DNA of 64,000 nucleotides from Roseateles_C aquae (GTDB lineage Bacteria; Pseudomonadota; Gammaproteobacteria; Burkholderiales; Burkholderiaceae_C): NCBI RefSeq assembly GCF_032337115.1, contig NZ_JAVXZY010000002.1, forward strand, positions 744,001 through 808,000. Direction: 5' to 3'. The notes beneath the pieces are model-generated. The model saw nothing but the letters and a program-made list of their open reading frames with translations, had not been told where the DNA came from and searched no databases. The number at the start of each line of letters is the position of its first letter. The stretch's first letter is position 1. This document shows, one piece after another, positions 26,027 through 34,199 of the stretch. Both the position numbers and the translations under genes were made by a program.

Positions 26027-26941
26027 ATGCCCCAGACCATCAATACCAATATCGCGTCCCTGAATGCCCAGCGCAACCTGAACACCTCGCAGGGCATGCT
26101 TGGCGTCTCGATGCAGCGCCTGTCGTCCGGCATGCGCGTCAATTCGGCGAAGGATGATGCGGCCGGGCTGGCAATTGCCGAGCGCATGAATACCCAGGTT
26201 CGTGGCATGAACGTCGCGATCCGCAACGCCAATGACGGCATCTCGCTGGCGCAGACGGCGGAAGGCTCGCTGGGCAAGGTCGGCGACATGCTGCAGCGCA
26301 TGCGTGAGCTGGCGGTGCAGGCGGCCAACGGCACCAACAATTCCAACGACCGCAGCGCACTGAACAATGAGTTCAGCCAGTTGCAGACCGAAATCAGCCG
26401 GCTGGTTCAGAACACCACGTTCAACGGCTCGCAGGTCTTGACCGGCGCGTCCACTGCCTTCACTTTCCAGGTCGGCCCGAACGCGACCTCGAACGACCAG
26501 ATATCGATCAACTCGACCGATATGCTGACGACCACGACAGCGGCCGGCACCAACGATGGTGCGTTGGCCGCAGTGATCAATTCGACCACGACCGACATCC
26601 TGAACACAGGCGTGGCCGGCACCGGCGCCACCTTTGACGTCTACGTGCCTGGCACCCAGGGCGCACTGGACAGCGTGGCCAAGATCGATCTGGCGCTGGC
26701 GCAGATCAACCTGGCCCGCTCCACCTTCGGCGCGACGCAGAATCGCTTCGATGCGGTGATCTCCAACCTGCAGGTGGCAGTCGAGAACCAGACCGCCGCA
26801 CGCAGCCGCATCATGGATGCCGACTACGCGCAGGAAACCTCGAACATGTCGCGTGCGCAGATCCTGCAGCAGGCCGGCAATGCGATGGTGGCGCAGGCCA
26901 ACCAGCTGCCGCAGCAGGTGCTGCAACTGCTCAAGGGCTGA
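26027..26941 (+). CDS. fliC: Flagellin (copy 3)
   Basis: A 304-residue flagellin that is the most divergent of the three: its centre has QVGPNATSND and VPGTQGALDS where copies 1 and 2 share QVGANATTND and AAGTKGALDS, and its C-terminus ends QLLKG. Both D0/D1 ends are intact, so it should polymerise. It is followed by a small GC hairpin and then fliD. Its promoter was not recognised. Confidence 0.97.
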   Translation: MPQTINTNIASLNAQRNLNTSQGMLGVSMQRLSSGMRVNSAKDDAAGLAIAERMNTQVRGMNVAIRNANDGISLAQTAEGSLGKVGDMLQRMRELAVQAANGTNNSNDRSALNNEFSQLQTEISRLVQNTTFNGSQVLTGASTAFTFQVGPNATSNDQISINSTDMLTTTTAAGTNDGALAAVINSTTTDILNTGVAGTGATFDVYVPGTQGALDSVAKIDLALAQINLARSTFGATQNRFDAVISNLQVAVENQTAARSRIMDADYAQETSNMSRAQILQQAGNAMVAQANQLPQQVLQLLKG

Positions 26942-26968
26942 CGAGGGCTCCGCGCCCTCCCCCCTTTT
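26942..26968 (+). terminator. Possible terminator after fliC3
   Basis: GAGGGC and GCCCTC form a six-pair stem with a five-base loop right after the fliC3 stop, followed by CCCCCCTTTT. The U-tract is short and offset, so termination may be partial. Confidence 0.4.
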
Positions 26969-26980
26969 CGCCGCATCGGC

Positions 26981-27007
26981 TCAAGTTCGTCCAGTGATGG
27001 TCGATAT
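26981..27007 (+). promoter_or_regulatory. Sigma-28 promoter of fliD
   Basis: TCAAGTTC, 11 bases and GTCGATAT. The -10 differs from GCCGATAA at two positions. The leader to 27061 is about 45 bases. Confidence 0.55.
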
Positions 27008-27060
27008 TCCCAGAGCCTGAGACTCGTTCGAGTGCGCAGGCGCACCAGCGAGACTCCGTC

Positions 27061-28512
27061 ATGGCAAGCATTACCAACACCGGCCCGGCCCTCAATTCGG
27101 CAGGCATAGGCAGCGGCCTGGACGTCAACTCGATCGTCACCAAGCTGATGAGCATCGAGGCTCAGCCGGTGACCGATCTGCAGCAGGCGACGACCAAGCT
27201 GCAAACCAAGATCTCTTCCTACGGCCAGATCCAGAGTGCGATCTCGGCGATGCAGGACGCGGCGCGCAAGCTCAACACGCCCGAGACCTGGGCCGCCGCC
27301 ACCGCCACCTCCTCGGACAGCAGCACCATCAGCGTCGCCGCGACCAGCGCAGCGCCGGGCAGTTACAGCGTCTCGGTCAGCCAGCTGGCGTCCGCCCAGA
27401 GCTTGTCCAGCGCCAGCTACACCAACAGCAGCACGGTCGTTGGCCAGGGTAGCATCACCATCGAGCCGGGCACCTGGAGTTCAGACCAATCGACCTTCAC
27501 CAGCAAGTCGGGCGCCACGCCGGTCACCATCAACATCGCTTCGGGGCAGGACTCGCTGTCCGCGATACGTGACCAGATCAATGCGGCCAAGGCCGGTGTC
27601 ACGGCCTCCATCGTGACCGATAGCAAGGGCGCCCGCCTGGTGCTGCGCTCGCAAAGCACCGGCGAGACAAGCGGCTTCAAGGTCAGCGTCAGCGATGCCG
27701 ACGGCGGCGATGGCGATACCGCCGGTCTCTCGGCACTGGCTTACGACCCGACGGCCAGCGTCGCCTCGATGACCTTGAATCAATCTGCCGCCAATGCCAA
27801 GGCCAATATCAATGGCCTGGACATTGACTCGGAGTCGAACACCTTGAGCACCAGTGTTGACGGCTTGAGCATCAACCTGCTCAAGACCAGCAGCTCGCCC
27901 ATCACCATCAGTGTTGGCAGCGACAGCGCAGGCTTGAAAAAGAACATCACCGACTTCGTCACCGCCTACAACAGCGTCGCCAAGCTGTTCCGCGATCAGA
28001 CCAAGTACGACAGCGCCAACAAGACCGCCGGCGCATTGCAAGGCGATTCTCGTGTTGTCGGCCTGCAGTCGCAGCTGCGCAGCCTGACAGGCAGTTCGAC
28101 CAGCCTTGGCGGCGCCTTTTCACGTGTGGCCGACATCGGCCTTGACCCGGCGGGCGACGGCACGCTGACACTCAACAGCAGCAAGCTGGACAAGGCGCTG
28201 ACCAACCTCACCGACCTGAAGCAGTTCTTCACCGGTGTGGACAGCAGCAATGCCACCAACAACGGCTTCGCCCAGCGCTGGAACAAGTTTGCCAGCGACA
28301 CCTTGGGCACCGATGGCCTGATCACCACCGGCCAGAAGGCGCTACAGAGCAATGTGACCCGCAACAACGATCGCATCTCGCAGCTGCAGGACCATCTGGC
28401 ACTGGTCGAGAAGCGCTTGCGTGCCCAGTACACCTCGCTGGACACGACCATGGGCAAGATGAACCAGCTCTCAGCCTATGTGACCCAGCAATTCAGCACC
28501 AGCAGCAAGTAA
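27061..28512 (+). CDS. fliD: Flagellar cap protein FliD (HAP2)
   Basis: FliD (483 residues) caps the growing filament and inserts flagellin. The N-terminal part begins with the typical NSAGIGSGLDVNSIVTKLM and a coiled coil. The central part is Ser/Thr-rich beta sequence. The C-terminal part has FVTAYNSVAKLF and ends in the coiled-coil region LSAYVTQQFSTSSK. It is followed by a hairpin and then fliS, as in most flagellar clusters. Confidence 0.97.
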   Translation: MASITNTGPALNSAGIGSGLDVNSIVTKLMSIEAQPVTDLQQATTKLQTKISSYGQIQSAISAMQDAARKLNTPETWAAATATSSDSSTISVAATSAAPGSYSVSVSQLASAQSLSSASYTNSSTVVGQGSITIEPGTWSSDQSTFTSKSGATPVTINIASGQDSLSAIRDQINAAKAGVTASIVTDSKGARLVLRSQSTGETSGFKVSVSDADGGDGDTAGLSALAYDPTASVASMTLNQSAANAKANINGLDIDSESNTLSTSVDGLSINLLKTSSSPITISVGSDSAGLKKNITDFVTAYNSVAKLFRDQTKYDSANKTAGALQGDSRVVGLQSQLRSLTGSSTSLGGAFSRVADIGLDPAGDGTLTLNSSKLDKALTNLTDLKQFFTGVDSSNATNNGFAQRWNKFASDTLGTDGLITTGQKALQSNVTRNNDRISQLQDHLALVEKRLRAQYTSLDTTMGKMNQLSAYVTQQFSTSSK

Positions 28513-28549
28513 GGCCGAGCAGCTGGCTTGCGGCCGTGCATGGCCCGCC

Positions 28550-28590
28550 CACAGGCACCCGCCGCCAAGGCCGGTGCCTGTGTCGTTTCT
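28550..28590 (+). terminator. Hairpin after fliD (probable terminator)
   Basis: CACAGGCACC and GGTGCCTGTG form a perfect ten-pair stem with a 13-base loop, followed by TCGTTTCT. The tail is weak in U. Confidence 0.5.
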
Positions 28591-28674
28591 GGGGCTGCCG
28601 TCCTGGCTTGACCAAAGCGCGAAAAGCCCTGTTCCACGCCCCTTCCCTGCCAGATATTGCACAAGGTACCAGGC

Positions 28675-28701
28675 TCAAGTTCCGCGGTGCACGGCCGAAA
28701 A
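28675..28701 (+). promoter_or_regulatory. Sigma-28 promoter of fliS
   Basis: TCAAGTTC, 11 bases and GCCGAAAA. The -10 has seven matches to GCCGATAA. The leader to 28735 is about 25 bases. Confidence 0.6.
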
Positions 28702-28734
28702 AAACTCCAACACGGCCCACTTGGAAACTGAAAC

Positions 28735-29148
28735 ATGTACGGCAGCTCCTCACCTTTCGCATCACGCAATCAGCGGGCCAGCGCGATGTACAACCGGGTC
28801 GGTCTGGAAACAGACGTCCTCAACGCCAGCCCGCACCGCCTCGTCAGCCTGCTGTTTGACGGCGTCAATGAAGCGATGTCGCAGGCCATCGGCGGCATCA
28901 TGAGCGGCAACAATGAGGTCAAGAACCGTTGCCTCGGCCGCGCGGTGCGCATCCTTGACGAAGGCCTGAAGGCGGCCCTGAATCTCGAGGCCGGCCCCCT
29001 GGCCACCGATCTGCGCGACCTCTATGCCTACCTCTGCATGCGCCTGACCCGGGCCAATCTGCACAGCGATATCGCGGCCATCGAAGAGTGCCAGCGTCTG
29101 CTGCAGCCAATTCGCGAGGCCTGGGCTGGCATCAGCGACAAGACCTGA
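28735..29148 (+). CDS. fliS: Flagellin-specific chaperone FliS
   Basis: The 137-residue helical protein binds the flagellin C-terminus and delivers it to FlhA. The typical region YNRVGLETDVLNASPHRLVS is near residue 17, followed by LLFDGVNEAM, and the C-terminus is amphipathic helices. An internal ATG at 28780 would give a shorter form, but the ATG at 28735 gives the usual betaproteobacterial length. It is followed by fliT after 59 bases. Confidence 0.95.
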   Translation: MYGSSSPFASRNQRASAMYNRVGLETDVLNASPHRLVSLLFDGVNEAMSQAIGGIMSGNNEVKNRCLGRAVRILDEGLKAALNLEAGPLATDLRDLYAYLCMRLTRANLHSDIAAIEECQRLLQPIREAWAGISDKT

Positions 29149-29207
29149 CCCGATTTGACCGTGCGCCGCGCTGGCGCCGCCCCACAAGACACGAACCGGA
29201 TACCGCA

Positions 29208-29507
29208 ATGAATACCCACCTTCTCAGCTACTACGAAGCCATCGAACAAGCCAGCGCCGACATGCTCTCAGCCGCCCGCTCGGGCAACTGGGACGAAGTG
29301 GTCAAGCTCGAAGGCGCCTGTGTGCTCCTGATCTCGCAGCTCAAGCACGCGGCCACCGAATCGAAGCTGGCGCCCGAGGAGGCCCAGCTGAAGACGCGCA
29401 TCATGCAGCGCATCCTGCTGAATGATGCCGAGATCCGCCACCTGGCCGAACCCTGGCTGGACGATCTGGATCATGTGCTGGCCGGCAAGAGCAAAATGGT
29501 GCACTGA
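29208..29507 (+). CDS. fliT: Flagellar export chaperone FliT
   Basis: The ATG at 29208 yields 99 residues; the longer frame back to 29088 overlaps fliS. The protein is all helical and acidic, with LLSYYEAIEQASADMLSAAR at the start and a C-terminal helix with LDDLDHVL. FliT is the chaperone for FliD in the type III export pathway. Identification is from size and position after fliS, since FliT sequences are poorly conserved. Confidence 0.85.
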   Translation: MNTHLLSYYEAIEQASADMLSAARSGNWDEVVKLEGACVLLISQLKHAATESKLAPEEAQLKTRIMQRILLNDAEIRHLAEPWLDDLDHVLAGKSKMVH

Positions 29508-29591
29508 ACAAGTCCCTGGTGCCCACTCGAGCGCCCAGCCCCCAGCGACAGCCCCATCCCGGGGCTGTACGCACAAAATGACCCAAGCAGA

Positions 29592-30353
29592 ATGACTGCC
29601 GCGACCCGACCTGACAGCGCCACCGATACCGCCACCGCCCACGCCGAACTGGATGAATTCCGGGTCCATTCGGCCCCCGAAGTGGCGGGCTACCTGCGCG
29701 AGCTGAGCGAATCACAGCTGCGCGTGCTGCTCAGCACGCCAGATGGTCAGACCCTGCACACGATGATTTGCGCGCTCGACGCGCCGCGCGGCGTGCTGGG
29801 CTTTGACATCCCGGGTGAGAACAGCCAGGTGCGCGCCCTGCTGGGCAGCGACGAGGTGGTCGGCGTGGCCTTTCTGGATGCCATCAAGCTGCAGTTCGAT
29901 CTTGAGGGCCTGGTGATCGTCAAGGACAAGAGCGGGCCCGTGCTGCGCGCCCAGCTGCCGCGGCGCATGTATCGCTTTCAACGCCGCCAGGCCTTCAGAG
30001 TGCAGCCCACCGGGCTGAACTTTCCCCGCGTCGCGCTGCGCCATCCCAGCCTGCCGGACATGCTGCTGAACCTGCGCGTGCTGGACATCTCCATGGGCGG
30101 CCTGGCCCTGCTGCTGCCTGAGGATGTGCCCGAGATCGAGGGCGGCATCGAACTGGCCGGCGCGCTGATCGAGTTGGACCGTGACACGCGTTTCGAGCTC
30201 AGCCTGCGTCTGCAACATGTCGCCCCGATGGGCGAAGGCCATAGCGGCTCGCGGCTGGGCTGCGCCTTTGTGTCACTGCCTCCCAGCGCCTCGCGCGAGC
30301 TGCAGATCTACATCGACCAGACGCAAAAACGCCGCCGGATGATGAAGCTATGA
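29592..30353 (+). CDS. ycgR: Flagellar brake protein YcgR (PilZ domain, c-di-GMP receptor)
   Basis: This 253-residue protein has the N-terminal YcgR domain (about residues 20-120) and a C-terminal PilZ domain. The c-di-GMP-binding RxxxR is seen in RRQAFR near residues 133-138, and the DxSxxG motif in LDISMGG near residue 168. When bound to c-di-GMP, YcgR slows the motor through FliG and MotA. It links the many cyclases of this window to swimming. Its stop overlaps the start of the pseudopilin gene (ATGA). Confidence 0.95.
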   Translation: MTAATRPDSATDTATAHAELDEFRVHSAPEVAGYLRELSESQLRVLLSTPDGQTLHTMICALDAPRGVLGFDIPGENSQVRALLGSDEVVGVAFLDAIKLQFDLEGLVIVKDKSGPVLRAQLPRRMYRFQRRQAFRVQPTGLNFPRVALRHPSLPDMLLNLRVLDISMGGLALLLPEDVPEIEGGIELAGALIELDRDTRFELSLRLQHVAPMGEGHSGSRLGCAFVSLPPSASRELQIYIDQTQKRRRMMKL

Positions 30354-30844
30354 ATCCAGCCAGGCCGCGCGGCTTTACCTTGCTCGAGGTCGCCTTTGTG
30401 CTGGCGGTGCTCGGCATCGTGTTGGCCATCGCGGTGCCCGGCTATGCCCACCTCAGCGCACGCGCCAAGCTGCGTTCGGCCGCCGAGGCGCTGGCCAGCG
30501 ATCTGCGCAATGCGCGCCTGCTCAGCGTGCAGGAGCGCGTACCGGTCTTCGTCAGTTTTCACAGCGGCGCCCAGTGGTGCTGGGGCGTGAGCCGCACCCA
30601 GGCGTGCGAATGCGAGACCGGCAAGCCGCGCTGCGACGTCAGCAGCGCCAGCTACAAGAGCCATCCCGATGTGCTGCTGCAAGCCGGCAGCGACAGCGAG
30701 TTTGAACCGGGCCTCGGCCGCGCGATGCGCTGGAGCCAGGTCGGCATGTCCAACAGCAAGAACCAACAGCTGCATGTGGACCTGAATGCCATGGGCCGGC
30801 CGCAGATCTGCGGCCCCGCCGCGCCGCGCAGCTCGGACTGCTGA
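30350..30844 (+). CDS. GspH/FimT-family type IV pseudopilin
   Basis: The 164-residue protein has a short basic leader and the prepilin peptidase site RG followed by FTLLEV, with the conserved Glu at mature position 5 and a hydrophobic helix (about residues 9-30). The rest is a GspH/FimT-like globular domain with six cysteines (WCWG, ACECETGKPRC and the last residue), suggesting disulfides. It is translationally coupled to ycgR, so it is not a free-standing pilus gene. Its role here is unclear: no other pilus gene is in the window. Confidence 0.85.
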   Translation: MNPARPRGFTLLEVAFVLAVLGIVLAIAVPGYAHLSARAKLRSAAEALASDLRNARLLSVQERVPVFVSFHSGAQWCWGVSRTQACECETGKPRCDVSSASYKSHPDVLLQAGSDSEFEPGLGRAMRWSQVGMSNSKNQQLHVDLNAMGRPQICGPAAPRSSDC

Positions 30845-30874
30845 ACACAGGCAGCGCCTGCCGATAGAGCAGGC

Positions 30875-31198
30875 TCAGACCTGCATATTCATGATTTCCG
30901 AATAGGCGGCCACAAAGCGGTTGCGCACCTGCAGCGCTGCCTGAAAGCCGATCTGCGCCTTCTGCATCGCCACCATGGTCTCTTCCAGGCTGACGGTGGG
31001 ATTGTCCAGCTGCACCTCGCGCTGCATCGCCTGGGCCTGCATCTGCTGCTGGCTCACGCCCTTGAGCGCCTGTGCCATTGCATCGCCAAAGCTGCTGCCT
31101 GCGGCGGCCCGGGTCTTGGCCAGCGGCTGCCCATTGGTCGCCAGGCCGGCGCGGGCGGCGGCCTGGGCGAAATCGAAGGGTTTGAGCTTGACATCCAT
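30875..31198 (-). CDS. fliE: Flagellar hook-basal body complex protein FliE
   Basis: The ATG at 31198 behind AAGGAG gives 107 residues; the frame extends to 31243 without a site. The C-terminal half is typical, with VSLEETMVAMQKAQIGFQAA and QVRNRFVAAYSEIMNMQV. FliE joins the MS ring to the rod. It is transcribed alone and divergently from fliF, the arrangement known from enterics. A sigma-28-like promoter lies about 110 bases upstream. Confidence 0.95.
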   Translation of the reverse strand: MDVKLKPFDFAQAAARAGLATNGQPLAKTRAAAGSSFGDAMAQALKGVSQQQMQAQAMQREVQLDNPTVSLEETMVAMQKAQIGFQAALQVRNRFVAAYSEIMNMQV

Positions 31199-31310
31199 GG
31201 CGGGCTCCTTGCCGTGACAGCCCGGCGCACGTGGACGGCGCAAAGGCTTCTGGCAGGTGAGTGAATGCTAGGGCGTCAGCCGTGCTGCCAAGAGCCGAAC
31301 TGCGCTCGCT

Positions 31311-31337
31311 TTGTCGGCCTCTTCTCGGCTTTCTTGA
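31311..31337 (-). promoter_or_regulatory. Sigma-28-like promoter of fliE
   Basis: On the minus strand TCAAGAAA, 11 bases and GCCGACAA; the -10 has seven matches of eight. The implied leader to 31198 is about 105 bases. FliE is an early protein, so this may add to an FlhDC-dependent promoter that I could not identify. Confidence 0.5.
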
Positions 31338-31409
31338 GGGCCTGTTTCCGAATAATCAAAACCCGAGAAAGCCCCCAATTCATTCGCGACCGCCCCCCGC
31401 CCCAAGTCC

Positions 31410-33113
31410 ATGGACAACGCCCTCAGCCCGACCAGCAACGCGATCACGGAAACGCCGGCCGTGGCCTTGCCCAGCCTCGGTGCCCGGGTGATGGCCCTGC
31501 CGCTGCGCAACAAGCTCGGCCTGGGCGCCGGCCTGGCTGCCCTGGCAGCGGTGCTGGTGGCGATGAGCATGTGGTCCTCGCAGGGCGACTATCGGCCGGT
31601 CTTCACCGGCCTGTCCGACAAGGATGGCGGCGCCGTCATCGCCCAGCTGGCGACACTGAACGTGCCCTACCGCAGCGAACCCGGCGGCATCATCCTGGTG
31701 CCGGCCGCTCAGGTCTATGACGTGCGCATGAAGCTGGCCTCGGCCGGCCTGCCCAAGGGCAGCACGGTCGGCTTCGAGCTGATGGACAAGCAGTCGATCG
31801 GCCAGACCCAGTTCAATGAACGCCTGAATTTCCAGCGTGCGCTCGAAGGCGAGCTGACCCGCACCATCACCGCGATGAGCGATGTCGCCGACGCCCGCGT
31901 GCATCTGGCGATGCCGCAGCAGAACGGCTTCTTCCGCGAACAGCAAAAGCCCAGTGCCTCGGTGATGCTGACGCTGCGCGGCGGCCACACGCTGGATCGC
32001 GCTCAGGTCGCCGGCATCATCCATCTGGTCTCGGCCAGCGTGCCGGAGCTGTCACCCAAGGCGGTCAGCGTGCTGGACAGCAGCGGCGCCTTGCTGAGCA
32101 GCAACAGCGCCGAGAACGGCAGCGGCCTGGACAGCCAGCAGCTGCAGTACAAGCAGCAGATCGAGGCGACGCTGAACAAGCGCATCTACGAACTGCTGGA
32201 GCCGGTGGTCGGCCGCGACAATCTGCGCGCCACCGTCAGCGCCGATGTCGACTTCTCGCAGGTTGAATCGACGTCCGAGGAGTTCAAGCCCAACCAGGGT
32301 GCCAATGCCCAGGCCTCGGTGCGCAGCCAGCAGACCAATGAGTCGCAGAACGCCGTGCCCGGCCAGCCCAGCGGCGTGCCCGGTGCGGCAACCAACCAGC
32401 CGCCGGTGCCGGCCACCGCCCCGATCAACGGCAGCGCGGCGCCGCTGCAGGCCACCCAGGGCGGCAGCGGCCAGCAGAACTCGCGCCGTGAGGCCGTCAC
32501 CAACTACGAACTCGACAAGACGGTGCGCGTGACCCGCAATGCCACCGGCACCGTGCGCCGACTCAACGCGGCCGTGGTCGTCAACCACCGCAGCAGCACC
32601 GACCCCAAGGGCAAGGTCAACAGCATCCCGGTGCCGCAGGAAGAGCTCGACAAGCTGACCGCCCTGGTCAAGGAGACCATGGGCTTCAACCAGGAGCGCG
32701 GCGACTCGCTGAAGATCGTCAGCGCGCCCTTCGTCAGCGAAAAGGTCGACAACGTCGACACCCCGCTGTGGAAGCAGCCCTGGCTGATCGACATCATCCG
32801 CGCCGCCGCCGTGCCGGCCGCGCTGGTGATGGTGGCCCTGATTGCCGTCTTCGGCATGGTGCGCCCGGCCATCCGCGCGGCCTACCCGCCGCCGCCCGAG
32901 CCTAGCGAGAGCGAGGCGGAAGGCACCGAGCTGAATGAAGTCGTCGACGACCAGAACGTGCTGCTCGGCCCGAACGGACTGCCCGCACTCGAAGCCCCGG
33001 TCGCCAACGAAAAGCTGGAGCGCGCCCGCCAACTGGCCCGTGACAACCCGGCCGCCGTCGCCAACATCGTCCGCGCCTGGGTCAACGGCGAAGACCCGAT
33101 GACCGCGACCTGA
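31410..33113 (+). CDS. fliF: Flagellar MS-ring protein FliF
   Basis: FliF (567 residues) forms the MS ring. A first membrane helix is near residues 37-54, followed by the ring-building motifs in the periplasmic part, for example GTVARLN-like and RHS-type folds seen in LNFQRALEGELTRTI. A Ser/Gln/Pro-rich disordered loop runs from about residue 290 to 360. A second helix (about 457-480, AAVPAALVMVALIAVFGMV) precedes the C-terminal FliG-binding tail with ARDNPAAVANIVRAWVNG. It leads fliFGHIJK. Confidence 0.97.
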   Translation: MDNALSPTSNAITETPAVALPSLGARVMALPLRNKLGLGAGLAALAAVLVAMSMWSSQGDYRPVFTGLSDKDGGAVIAQLATLNVPYRSEPGGIILVPAAQVYDVRMKLASAGLPKGSTVGFELMDKQSIGQTQFNERLNFQRALEGELTRTITAMSDVADARVHLAMPQQNGFFREQQKPSASVMLTLRGGHTLDRAQVAGIIHLVSASVPELSPKAVSVLDSSGALLSSNSAENGSGLDSQQLQYKQQIEATLNKRIYELLEPVVGRDNLRATVSADVDFSQVESTSEEFKPNQGANAQASVRSQQTNESQNAVPGQPSGVPGAATNQPPVPATAPINGSAAPLQATQGGSGQQNSRREAVTNYELDKTVRVTRNATGTVRRLNAAVVVNHRSSTDPKGKVNSIPVPQEELDKLTALVKETMGFNQERGDSLKIVSAPFVSEKVDNVDTPLWKQPWLIDIIRAAAVPAALVMVALIAVFGMVRPAIRAAYPPPPEPSESEAEGTELNEVVDDQNVLLGPNGLPALEAPVANEKLERARQLARDNPAAVANIVRAWVNGEDPMTAT

Positions 33114-33133
33114 ACCGCCAAGGAGAACAAGCC

Positions 33134-34129
33134 ATGGACGACGAAGGTGTAGAACACGCCGCCATCCTGCTGATGTCCCTCGGCGAGGAAGAAGCCTCCG
33201 AGGTCTTCAAGCATCTGGCGCCCAAGGAAGTGCAGAAGCTCGGCGAGACCATCGCCAAGCTGAAGGTGGTCAAGCGCGAACAGGTCGAGCAGGTCATCAA
33301 CAAGTTCGACGCCGTTGCCGAGACGCAGAGCATGCTGGTCAACGACACCGATGAGTACGTGCGCACCGTGCTGCGCAAGGCGCTCGGCGAGGACAAGGCC
33401 AATCTGCTGCTCGATCGCATCCTGCAAGGCAGCGATGTGTCCTCGATCGAAAGCCTCAAGTGGATGGACGCCAGCTCGGTGGCCGAGCTGCTGCGCAATG
33501 AGCACCCGCAGATCATCGCCGCCATCCTGGCCCACCTCGACTTCGACCAAACCAGCTCGGTGCTCAAGCTGTTCACCGAGCGCCAGCGCAACGAGGTGCT
33601 GATCCGCATCGCCACGCTGGATGGCATCCAGCCGATGGCCTTGAAGGACCTGAACGAGGTGATGAGCCAGATCCTGGCTGGTGGCGACCGCATGAAGAAG
33701 AGCTCGCTGGGTGGCGTGAAGACCGCCGCCGAGATCATCAACATGATGGGCTCCAGCGTCGAGGCCTCGGTGCTGGACTACATCCGCGAGGCCGACGGCG
33801 ACCTGGCGCAGAAGATCATGGACAACATGTTCACCTTCGACGATCTGGAAAAGATCGACGACAAGGGCATCCAGTCGGTGCTCAAGGAGGTGCAGTCCGA
33901 GTCGCTGGTCGTCGCGCTCAAGGGCGCCGGGCCGGAGCTGCGCGAAAAGATCTTCCGCAATATGTCCACCCGCGCGGCCGAAACGCTGCGCGAGGACCTC
34001 GATTCGCGCGGCCCGGTGCGGCTGTCCGAGGTCGAAGGCGAGCAGAAGGAAATCCTCAAGATCGTTCGTCGCCTGGTCGACGAAGGTCTGATCGTGCTCG
34101 CCGGTGGTGGCGACGACCAGTTCCTGTGA
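33134..34129 (+). CDS. fliG: Flagellar motor switch protein FliG
   Basis: At 331 residues FliG is the usual length. The N-terminal domain binds FliF (EHAAILLMSLGEEEASEVF). The middle carries the EHPQ motif in LLRNEHPQIIAAILAHLD. The C-terminal domain has the charged helix with LREKIFRNMSTRAAETLRED, which interacts with MotA. It follows fliF by 20 bases with an AAGGAG site. Confidence 0.98.
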   Translation: MDDEGVEHAAILLMSLGEEEASEVFKHLAPKEVQKLGETIAKLKVVKREQVEQVINKFDAVAETQSMLVNDTDEYVRTVLRKALGEDKANLLLDRILQGSDVSSIESLKWMDASSVAELLRNEHPQIIAAILAHLDFDQTSSVLKLFTERQRNEVLIRIATLDGIQPMALKDLNEVMSQILAGGDRMKKSSLGGVKTAAEIINMMGSSVEASVLDYIREADGDLAQKIMDNMFTFDDLEKIDDKGIQSVLKEVQSESLVVALKGAGPELREKIFRNMSTRAAETLREDLDSRGPVRLSEVEGEQKEILKIVRRLVDEGLIVLAGGGDDQFL

Positions 34130-34199
34130 GTAGGCGGTGCGCAATGCAACAGCCCTCCCCCCCCACGACGCCGGCGATTGGCGCGGCCAGGGTGCGAGC

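Noticed and set aside
31410..31720. Alternative 5' frame at 31265-31720 overlapping fliF
   Set aside because: It is out of frame with fliF, which shows the whole MS-ring sequence from 31410.
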